From assembly GCF_037975245.1 (NCBI RefSeq), contig NC_092583.1, positions 15,107,264-15,171,263 of the forward strand: a stretch of DNA of 64,000 nt, given 5' to 3'. Made by a program: the position numbers and the translations under genes. Source of the DNA: Apostichopus japonicus. Taxonomy: Eukaryota > Echinodermata > Holothuroidea > Aspidochirotida > Stichopodidae. A model generated the notes under the pieces. That model searched no databases, had not been told where the DNA came from, and saw only the letters and a list, made by a program, of their open reading frames with translations. Each line of letters opens with the position of its first letter. Position 1 is the first letter of the stretch. This document shows, in pieces, positions 50,201-62,200 of the stretch.

Positions 50201-53200
50201 GTACTGTGCAAGAAATAAGGAAACAGAACGAGAAATTGCACATTAAATAACTTGTATAAATATCAATGATGACACAAAGTAACTTTACACAAAGATACCA
50301 TATATAGCAATATAAAAATAACAACCTATTTAGAAGTATTGAAATGCTTTTAACAGACAATCTCATATCTGCTCCTCTAACCGACCACACCAACCACCCC
50401 TACCTACCAACACCCCTCCATCCCCTTCATCCCAACCCCTTGTCACAACAGATGATGAATAGTACAGTATCAGACATGCAACCATACGTTTAACTGTTTG
50501 ATATGGGTGTTTAAATGTACAGTGTATACCTCCTTCCTGTATTGTAACATGGGGATTTTGGGCAAAGAGAAAACTGCCGAATATTATTGACTTGTACTTG
50601 TAGAAACAGACATGATTAACATATTGACAACAACAATCTTGCTTTCAGGACAATGGCTCCGTCTGTTACCAGGGGCGGATCCAGGGGGGGGCCCGGGGGG
50701 CCCGGGCCCCCCCTTTTTGAAAATCCTGATTTTTTTTTTTTTTTTTTTTTTTACCCCGTTCGAGGGAAAGTGCCCCATGCGTGATCAGTGGCGTAGCTAC
50801 GGGGGGCCTGAAATTGCAGACATGAGATCCATATTTTCAGGCTAGGTACATGCTGCTTAGAATACTCGGGAAGTGCCGTTTCCGGCCATCTGGGGGGTTT
50901 GTAAAGCCAAAAATTTTCTTGTACGCTCCGCACCAACCGATGATGGCGCTCCGCTTAGATAGTCTTACGTTCAGGCGCGGCTGGACCAGTCAGACAGCCC
51001 CCCCCCCCTGTCACAAATCCTGCATCCGCCCCTGATATGTCATTGAATATTCCACAAACAACTTTTTATGTCCACGAAACTGTCGAAACATGATTTTCAC
51101 TACTGGTAGAGATATAAAATATTGGGAATTCTGAATTTCCTGCAAACATGCGGCTGTGCCTGTTCAATACTCACTACTGTATCGCCTTAAAAAATGATGA
51201 GTGGAAATAGTTTCTCCAGGACCGTATCGTATCGTGGGTATCGAGTGCGTCTGATATACGAACGTACGTAGTACGTACGTCTATGATGATATGCACTGTA
51301 CTGTACTGATAAAAACATAGGTGAATTTCACTCCATGGGAGTGATCACTGAGCACATTCCGGTATAAGAGTGAATTTCCACTCCATTGGAGTAAATCTTA
51401 ACTCCTAAAGAGTTATATTCACTCATATTAGGAGTGAGGGTTAACTCCAATAGAGTTAAATTTTACTCTTAATTTGAAGTGCGCCGAGTGATCACTCCAA
51501 TGGAATGAAATCCACTCATTTGTTTTTAGAGTGTTGCTAGGTATATGAAGAAGAAATTTACATACCAATACATGTTATCGGTCATCGATTGGCACAAAAA
51601 GCCAGATTCTGATGACAGCTGCCTCAAGAAACCCAATAAATGGCCTAATAAGCACCGAGCCATCAATGTGGACCATTACCGAAACATCGATGCGTGTTAG
51701 TCTTCCACCCCCTTCCTCTAATGCTATTTAAGTCCACATGTGGGCATATCCTGCAAATCTACCGGTAGCCCACAGGGGTTTGAGTTGGGAGAAAGGCCTT
51801 GACAGCTTGAAACGACAAATGATGCCAACTTCCCTCAAGTTAAAAGTCTGGCTGAGTTGGCAAGGCCAGTCAGCATGAAAGTGAAAAAACTTTTTTTGCA
51901 TTTCTGTCACCAAAGTTGCACATCTTTTTGGTTGCTATTTTGCCTCACAGGTGCCATCTCCTGCGATCAGGGGGGTGCTGAAATCTCAAATTTTCTCTGT
52001 ACGCTCCGCGCCAACCAAGGTGGCGCTCCGCTTAGATAGTAAACTCCGCCCCCCCCACAAGAAAGAACAGCCCCCCATGGCCCCCCACTCAAAAAATACT
52101 AGCTACGCCACTGTGCGTGTAATAAATTTGCAAAAAGAGTACACCATCATTCTGATAAAGTGAAGGTGAGAGGGGCACTCTGACTGCATCAATAGTCTCC
52201 ATCTGGAAGGGGGCATCCAAGATGAAATGGCCTGGAGTAGCCTGGTAAAAAGTAGTTTGCATCACCACCTATACTCCCCAAAGACGTAAATCCCAGCTCA
52301 TTGCTCGAAATTGCAAATATATGCCCGGCAAACCATGAATACATGATTTATTGGAAATAAATTTTACTCCAAACTTTCACGAAAAGTAGCACCAGATTGC
52401 ACCGAGGACCTCCATATTTTGTGAAATTTTCCCAAAGGGGAGGGGGGCACCCACTCTCCTTAGACCCCTTCCCCAGGACGACGATTAGGCATTTCCCATC
52501 TGGGCCCCCCCTTCGGCGAAATCCTGGATCCGCCACTGGTTACTAATTATAGATTAACAGCGAGGAATTTCAAAATGATAGTACTGAAATACTGAACTGT
52601 ACCACTTGTCATCAAATATTGGATTTGAAGGATGCACAGTGTGATGTTTATATTAATGTGTTACAAACATGTGAATACCCTACGGTAGGACTTTCACCCC
52701 ATAGTAACTATTTAACTTGCATATATATTTAACATTACATCAAACAAGTGCATTCACTAATCCAGATCATATTTTTATTTAAATAACCCTTTATACCTGG
52801 ACAAAATGCTCTCCAATGATCAACGTATGGTGGGGAATCAAGTTGAATTCCTTCAAAGAATAAGGGGTCACAAAGATAGAATAGTGCAGGTTTTGAAGTT
52901 TTTAAGTGAATGAGATAAAAGAGGAGAGAATGAACTGTTATAATATTCCAACCAATTATCACAGTTACACTTAATTGTATTGGATATGTCCTATTGAAAG
53001 TTCACTTTCCATGATTTCAAAAAACACTTCCCACAAATAATTCCTTCACAAAGAAAACACTTCCTATGGATATTTCCTAGCAAGGGTGTGGATAAGTGGG
53101 TGATCATTCAGTTAACGTCATGAATTCAGATATTCTACATTTCTACTACATCCCTCTAAGACTCAACTGCTTCAACTAGCTGCATGAACGATGCTAATAG

Positions 53201-56200
53201 ACAACTCAGACCGATGCCAGTTTCATTATTTGATTTTTATAATCTCCTTTGGGTTACCTTGCAATGTGGTTCTCAATAATTAAGAAACTCTGTGACATAT
53301 TTAGTCTTTGTGTTACAGTATTCAGTATTAATATTCAAGGCACGCATATTTCAATGCAATGTGTACCCACATGATTACAGTAACCACTTTAATATAATAA
53401 TATTAACATAATAATATAATATAATAATAGTAACCACTTTAATAATAGTACCCACTTTAATATAATAATAATAACCACACTACAGTAACCACTTTACCGT
53501 AACCACAATAATAAATGCAGTACATTGATAGGTTATCACAGAGAGGAGGCCATCTTCTACTGGTAGTTCAAATTTCTTGTCTCTATCTAGTGAGATAAAC
53601 TATATAGTAAGGAAGTCTGTCTAGTGTCTACAGTGTCGTACTGTAGGCATTGTCTGGATACCAGGTTAATTACTTGCTAATTAAAATAAGCACAGCTAGC
53701 CAACAGTTTGTATAGAGCAAAAAGAAGGGGAAGCTGCCTTATTCTCTCTCCCTTCCCTTACCTTCCCCAATATTCTCACTGCTTCTACTTCTGCTAAATT
53801 CCTACATAATTATGTTCTTCTCCTGTACATCCATCCCACTCCAATTCCCCCCCCTCTACCCACCAACCCCCCCCCCACCTTTTTTTTTCTCTACTGTATC
53901 TTATGCTACAGTAGTAACAGTACTATCATATATCTTAGCCTACCTATGAAAAGAGATGGTCCCTAGCCAAAGTTTCAAGGAAAAGAGACCTTTCCATATT
54001 TGTTTTCATTCGTCTCTTCCATTGTTATTGTCAGGATGTAAACAAAACGTGTCAGCAGTTTCATGACAATTTTCCATCCAAATTTAAACTGTGTTAAACT
54101 TGAGAGTTGAGTGTTAAATTATATCACTGTTAAATCAAATAAACCAAATTTCACAGGCTTTTACAACAGTCATCACGTGTGCAGGCACGGAAGCCATTAC
54201 CTTGCAAAATTACAAGAAAAAACAGTTTCATATCCTATTTGTGGCATAAAAGTGAAAGCATCTTTATGTGAGGAAGTTCACATGATATACAGTAAAATGT
54301 ATATAAATTTTATTAGTTTCGAATATGCTGTAACAAATGAAAAATGTAATCATAGAACATCTGAAGCAATGTGCTCTCTCTTTGCAAACAATTACTTGTT
54401 CTTGGAGCACAACACTCAATCCATATAAGAAGTTCTTTGAGGTCACAACAAGGAAGACAACTATACTGATATTACTTCATTAGGTCAATAGCATACATGT
54501 CCTCTGACTTACAGTCACTCTGGAAATTTGGCATTTTAAGGAAAATGAAAAAGCACATGGTAGAACTATTTTCAGACAAACTGACCAGACCTGTACTGCT
54601 GTACTTTAAATAGGCATCGTTACTGTACAGTACAGATCTGTACAGGATACAAATCAAAGGTGATGGGCGTGAAGTAGAGCAGAAAGTCCAAAGATCACGC
54701 ACATGTCCAGGAAAGTATTAATTAGTTGGACAAACTTTACAGCTTTATAGCCTGCTGGTACCTTAGGGATGTTGGCCTGCTTTGACTATTATAGTTCAGC
54801 AATGCACTTAATACCATGCAGCGAGCAAACAATGACTTTCTGTCATTTAATTATGAATACGCATAAATATATATGAATATACATAATCACCAATCAAAGC
54901 CATTGGTTGATAATTCTTGGCTGACCTCCTTGGTTATATCAACCTCAGCACCAAATGGTAACATGTTCTTACGTGTAGAAAAGAATCCAACAATTTACCC
55001 TGGAAATCAAAGTAAAATGCTGCCTTAACACAACCCTAGAAGTAAACAAACATATAAAACAAGTTTTTGGTCTGACATAATTTTACCAAACTTTACAAAC
55101 TAATTACTCAAAACTAAAATTGGCAATGATCAAACTAAGATGCCTTCGTAGATTTTGTCCCCAAAATGCCTGTTAATATTAAAGCAAGCACTTGGTTGAT
55201 TTCATTTTGTTGTTGGCATTTTTGCCCCTGGAAACACATGCTCTTAAAATCAAATGTAAAAAGCAATTGAAAATTTACAAAAATTTGTAACTTTTACTGC
55301 ACTGCATGAAAGCAAGTATAAACTAATATTATATATATTAGATCATTAGATCTTGCCGTAGCTATTTTGGGGTAGAGTTTTATCTTGTCTAAACAAGACA
55401 TTTTTTTTGGGGGGGGGGGGGTGTTTATAAACTTTGTAGTAGATACTCCTTAAAACTTGTTGACTTTTCATTTGCAGTAAATTACATAGCTTTAGTAAAG
55501 CTAATGAACTAGTACATTGATCATATACACTTGAAACATACTGAAAAGTTAAAACACTATAAAAGAAGCACTTGTTGGCTTTCTCAAAAGTTCAAATGTG
55601 AAAGACTGCAACTAACAAATTAATGGCAACTGCTTTATGGTACAGTATCACAATAGTGCCCAACCTCTGGCATGCAGAAATTGCTAAATGCAATGTACTT
55701 CTGCCCATGGATGAGGTCTAACCATGGAGGTAAGAAACAGTCTAACACAGGTCTCCAAGTTTATAATCAGATATTCAGGAGGGTCAAATCTAAACAAACA
55801 AAATGTCACATGATGAAGTTAAAGAGTTTTGATTGGATAGCAATGACAGAAAGTCTGCAAGTGTGATCACAGGTGAACAAAACTGACCACATTTTGCCTT
55901 TCTAGCTGATTTGGAAACAATACTATGGCTGTTAGGGATAATCAGCATTTGCCTACAAATCTGCTAGAATTTCACTCATGTTCAAATTATGCAAAGAAGC
56001 AGATGGACAGTACCATCCTCAATTCATTTTTTTCTCACTGGAAATGTTGTGTAAGTATTGTCATGCCAAGAGGTTGATGCTGGTAGATTTATCATTTTGT
56101 CAAGAGCTGACAACTATGAAAGCAGTGAAAAAGGTGTCCATGAATCATATTATTAAAATGGTTAGGCTAGAAAGTTGATAATTACAATGCATGAAAAATA

Positions 56201-59200
56201 GACTTCCTTGTGTTAGTCAATTACACACTTGGATAGGTCCCACTTGGGCATGTTACATTTCTATTTCATTCCTAGATTTTTATCATCATCAAAATAAATA
56301 GCTAAATAAGGAATAGGGGGTCGAGCAAGGATCAAGAATAAAGATTTTTTATTTCTGTATTATTTTGTATTCTCCTATTCATTAATTTTTACTATTTAGT
56401 ATTTGTTTTCAACATATTTTAAGTTCTTTTGTTTAGTATATTTTTGAGTATTATTAAAATGGCAGGATACACTGATGATCTTTAAACTGCAATCCAAAAT
56501 TGCTGCATCATGGAAATAATATTAGTTAAATCATTTTATCCTTGAAAATTGCAAAAGTTGCACATTTTTCCGAAAGGTTATTTTCAGACAATCAGGTGAC
56601 ACTCACTCACAAAGTTATCCCAAAGCTTACCATATCACTACTTATGCATGTTAGACATTGATTTGTCGAGCAGCAACAACCATCGCCTCAGTATTTTACT
56701 AAGTGGTATAAAAAAAAATAAAAGCTTTTCCAAATATTGGCACAAAATATCGGCAAAATATGTATGTATACCAGCAAGTTTTGGGTAGTATTGATCTGTT
56801 CTCAGTACTTCACCTCGCCAAATTGCTTGATTCGACCGGAATCTGCAAAATATTCTGTTAGTCAGCGCACATAAATATGTGGGTATTGGATTCAATGCTC
56901 AGTGATGCCCTTATATATATTTATTTATACTATTTGCTACCTGTAAATATTTGAATAAATGAGAATGAGGATCATTAGCTGCTAAAACATAAATCTGGTT
57001 CGGAATGACGGAATTCACGTTTTACCAATCATTGATTACAAAGTTCTAATTCCTTGTTATTGTATGGAAATGTTTCCTAATTACTGTGCACAGCAGGTGT
57101 TTTGTACGTGCTAACAGTTTTCATGTTATTCGATACATCCTGGCGTTCCAAAGTCCTGACAGTACGCCAAAATATGCTAGATAGTCGAATGTTCGAACTC
57201 AATGTCAAGTACAGTAATTTACTTGGCAAGGAGGAAACATTTAAACTGTCTAATTTACCAATCCTTGGTTATATCTTAAAGTCATTTCACAGGGTCGGAA
57301 CCTCCTCATGGAAAGACCGTCTCGCATTTCTTTAGGTGACGGCCTTTAACTGATCTCCATGCAACGATATTTATGGACCACCTGTAAGCACACATAGTAC
57401 AGTAGAGCATGTATATATCAATGCTTTAGGAAGTGTATAAATAAATCAGGTGAAGGTTGGAAAAGTAGGAGACTTGTGAACAAGATTCTCCTCTCCAGGG
57501 GGTTCAAAAACAAAACTTGAACAAACCTTTTGCCCTTAGTATATGAAACTGGTGTCAAATGAACATTTACTTTATTCTTCTTACAGTAGATTGTGGTAAC
57601 AACATACAAACCGTGAATTTTGAACTTCCTGTTCAACTATGTCATGTACAATTACTTTCGTAATACTGTAAATATACAGTATACTTGCACAGTAGCACAG
57701 ATGTGCAGTGCATGTCTGTGTAAATACACACTGTACACTGCTGAACCTGTTCGTTGCTAAAACGATAGTCAGCTACTGCATGGATGGATGGACAGTTAAG
57801 GGGATTGCTACATCTCAATGGTGTTTATATATTATACATGTACAAAAATCTTTAACACGTGTAAGTTAATATAAAAGTAGACAAGGGCATATAAGTACAA
57901 AACCTAGGCAAAATAGGAACATGATATGTACAGTGATGATATTAGACACAGTTTGTATCTGTGGAACACTTGATTAAGTCCAGAGGGATATATTCTATTT
58001 TTGATTTAAAACAAGTGAAGAACATTTGCATGTACAATTGCGACATTGCTGTTATGAGATATTGATCAAGTTGAAATTGTTTTGACTAATATAAAAGCAA
58101 TACAATATACTTTTGAACCACTTTGGCCGTTTCACCGTACGTGAAAACTGGAAAGTAAAAACGATAACATTAGGCTTTGCTGATTTTGAGTTCTACCTAC
58201 ATTAGGCTAGTCTGGCTAGAGAACAGTTGAGCCTCATGACTGTTCAGTTTGCAAACGCGCCCAAGATTTTACAAATGCTATAAAATGATGAAATCAAGGC
58301 GCCATATAATCCTAAAAATGTTTGGCGACAGTCCTCAGTAGTTCTACTGCATTCATTTTGTGATGCATGCAAACACACTTATGCACATTTTTGGCGAAAA
58401 ACCTGAAGCAACTTTTTTTTCCCTGACCGCATGTACTATGTACATACATGCTAAAATAACCCCTTTGCAGTAACTGAACTCCTTAACCGCAACCGACTAA
58501 AGCAAGTCTGATTTCCAGCGACACGCGCAACAAAGTCAATGGGAATTTAGTATGTGATTTCTCCAGTAAGTAGTTAAGTCAATGGAGAAGCACCATTGAC
58601 TTGTTCGTAAAAATTGTTGAAACAACGTTTGATCGGAAGGGTTCCCTCGCAGATGGTCATCATTGAAAACTTGAAGCTACGCCTAGGATTTATTGTAATT
58701 TCCGATATCAGACTACGAAATTACAAATATTTTATTTCCTTACGGTCTACTTTCACTTTATTTACGTTGGAGTTGCAACACTGATAATAGGCCAGTTCCA
58801 TGAAAATATGAAATAATCGGTAATCGGCATCAGCCCAATTTCACATGAATCTGTAATCGGTAATAACCAATTATCATATAATCGGTCGAACACTTGTCAC
58901 AGCCTTTGTGTGCTGGTAGTAAACTGTAGTTACTGGACCGTCGAAGTCCATACATGCCACACCGAAGGAGCCGGAGATAAACATTGACGACCTTTGACCT
59001 CCTCAACAGTCCATATTTGAAAAGAAGGTGTGCAGCATGCACATTGCCGTGAATACTAAGAGTGGGATCCCGGTCTTAAGAAAACTTCAAGTATAATCTG
59101 GTTTTTTGCCGATTTAAGAAACTTCTGGTGAAAATTGCTATTGCTGAGGCAGTTTTAATTGGAAATCTTTGCATGATGCACATTTATAGCTGATTTGGAT

Positions 59201-62200
59201 TGATATTATACAGAGATTAATGTAAAGTGTATCCTTCAACTACCTATCCTCCTTTAACAATTGATTCCTAATTTCCTAATGCCACAACAGATTAGGAAGA
59301 AGTATTCTACATGAAGGTAACAAGTACATTGAAGCTTAACCCACTGAACTACTCTCCCATCCCCATCCCGTCTCCCTTCCCAACTACCATGGAAGAGCAT
59401 CTCTCCAATCCAGACAAATCTTCTGCCATATAAATGATGCTGGCTAATTCTCCTTTAAGCCATAAGGATCTGTGAATTACGTCATCCATACCCTTCTATC
59501 CAAACACTGGACTTGAGAGTTTTCCGAACAATTACACCTTGTCTGCCCCATGTCAAAGGAACAATTAGGCAGGATGTTTTTGACATAGTCCTTATTACAT
59601 GAACTGGGAATAGTTAACAAGGGTACTTCCTGCCTCAAGATAGCTGGTCGTACCCTTAGGATGTAAACATCCCGTCTGAAAGAATAGTTTCTCAGCTGTG
59701 AGGCAGCAACAACAGTACGTGTAGAATGGCACGGCCTGCAGGAACGCACTACGCAGTACTACGCAGTATTGTATTGCACAGGCAGTGCTTGCAGTAATAT
59801 TAAGAAGAACTTTGCGGTTGTTCTACATTATTTTTTGGGCGGACAACACACCAGGATGTATAGTCATGTAGGCACCTACAAAGTGAGGGCGCAGGAACAC
59901 CATGACGGGCTCAGAATAAGTTGGCTTTGCAGCTAGCTCCTGAAACTTCAAATGTACAGAGACTATAAGAAAATTTCAGTTTTAATGTCCAGTCATGTAG
60001 GTATCGTTCACTTGGCCATTAATGCCGATGATGTAGCGCACACACGCACTACAATAATTACATGCATGGAAACATTCAGTTTCATATATGCACAGTACAG
60101 TAGTAGTTCAGCATTGATCATGACATAAAATTACCACCATGACAAGCAATATAACAACTGGTATAACTGTATACTGTACAGTACAGGTAGGTCCCTTTTA
60201 ATCGCTTCACATCGATGCTCAAACAATAAAGCCTGGGAATAATTTATCCGGTTGAAAAAATGCTATGCAAAATGGGCAAATTGCTATACAAGTGTAAAAA
60301 TGTATCTAGCTGTTTTTCTTTTCACACAGGAACCATTGTATTTTCTAAGAGACAAAGTTCATAGCCTTTTAAAACTGCTACATAATATTTGAACACTAGA
60401 TTATTTCCTGTAAGCATCAATAGAGTCAAGTCTACTTATTTTTATTGGGGAGGGGGGGGAGGGCGAGTTAGATATTGCCTTGGAATTTCACAGATATGGT
60501 AGGGCGTCACAGCTTTTTTCAGCTTTTAAAAGGAAATGGTCACTGCAATTTTCAAAATTTGAAAGTTGCCAAGGCATGTCTTTTGTTTTTTTCAAAAGTA
60601 ACAGTAGTTAGTCAGAAGACAGGAACCAGCCACCTTTTTCTTCCACACGAATCTAGACGTAGAATTATGATTTAAGGCGCCCACCCGACCCACGACAAGT
60701 TGCATATATTAAGGGGCATGGCAGTTGTTGCCAGTGGTGATGGTTGATATTTAAGGGCAGAACAGCCAGAGGTAGGGGCACCGAGGCGAATTGCTGCCAC
60801 TGCATTAAGTGACGCAAGCTTGTTCCACGTATGTGCTATCTCAAAGACAGCAGCCGAGGTTACTTGAAGCTGCAGTTTGCATAGGGTTGTACTGTAACTC
60901 TGTGTCACTCTAAACAAGCCGATTAATATTTAAAATTGAAATAACCCAGAGATCGATGATTCGATGAATATACTCATTAGAGAGTTATGAACCACTAAAT
61001 ATAATACAGAAAATTATATGTGATGTCTCTCACAAAATTAGTTTGTTTCAATGTTAAACTTATCATGCCTAATTTCATTACCACTGCCTTTTTTGTTGCT
61101 ACAACTCAGTAACATTATGAAGATATGTTGCCAGATATGTTTCATTTTTCTCAAACTGTGAAACTTGAAACTTGTTCTATTGTGGCCAATTCATTACACA
61201 GTGTACCTTTTAATGTCTATAAATACATAAGCAACTCCTCAAAATCTGGAAATATGCTTAATCCTACCACTGTTAATTATGTATACGAAAGTAACAACCA
61301 GATAGCACATATGGTTGGTGATCCCTTGAAATAAAATGTTGGCACTTAGAGAAAAATGAGTTAAATTAATTGCCCAAAATTGATTACTAAGTCATGACCT
61401 TGTAGAGGTACTGTAATTTGGAAGACGTAATTGCGGGGGGAAAAAACAAGGAAATTTTAGGATTGTGCAATACATAACCTTGACCATTTAAGAGACCTCA
61501 AGACAAAGCAATTATACCACAAATTGTACAATATTTTTTATAATGTCTGTTGTCAAAATTTTCCAACGGCCAGCATGGCAAGCCGACACAGAGTATGAGA
61601 CTCAACAATGTTAGCTATTTTAAAATGCTTCCAGATTTTGACCAATGTTGATCTCAAATTACCTTTGTCATCATCAAAAGATAATGGTAACCATGCCAAT
61701 CAAGATGTCAATTTAAAGAGATATCTATGCATTATCCTGTAAGTATGATATTACCAAACCTGAACTTTAGTTAAATTTTTTTAAGGCTTAATATTTTGAC
61801 TACTGCTAACTTCAAATGACCTTCACCTCCACCGAAAACATTAGTAGCCAAGAATTACAGTGAAATAAGAAACATTTTCATACCATGAGATTCATCATTC
61901 TGGATTTACTAAGCTTTTTACAATTTTCTTTTGACAATTGCTGACCTGAAATCAACTTTGACCCTCCACCATGAAAACCACTGGATAGTACTAATAAAGA
62001 GGCATTTACCATCCTTTATCTGTATCACCAAAGCTGCAGTTGTTCTTGTTTACAAGGATTTCATATTTGGGTCACTGGTGACCGCAAATAACCTGTTACT
62101 ACCACCAATAAGGAAGCAATTCTACATATATACCTCATTTCATGGATGAGGTGCATGATCACAGTTTACAAGCCAAGGTATCACATACACAAACTCAACT

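Larger units (their letters stand above)
50670..52538. mobile_element. Outer TIR element with GTTAC target duplication, containing nested insertions
   Basis: The left end CAGGGGCGGATCCAGG (50670) and right end CCTGGATCCGCCACTG (to 52538) are inverted copies with one mismatch. The flanks are GTTAC on both sides (50665-50669 and 52539-52543), supporting a single insertion. A related terminus (CCTGCATCCGCCCCTG) lies inside, near 51020-51035. No transposase frame is seen. Confidence 0.65.

Noticed and set aside
50584-50845. Open frames over the G/C/T homopolymer runs near 50.7 kb
   Set aside because: They translate low-complexity transposon ends (poly-Pro/Gly, poly-Lys/Phe).
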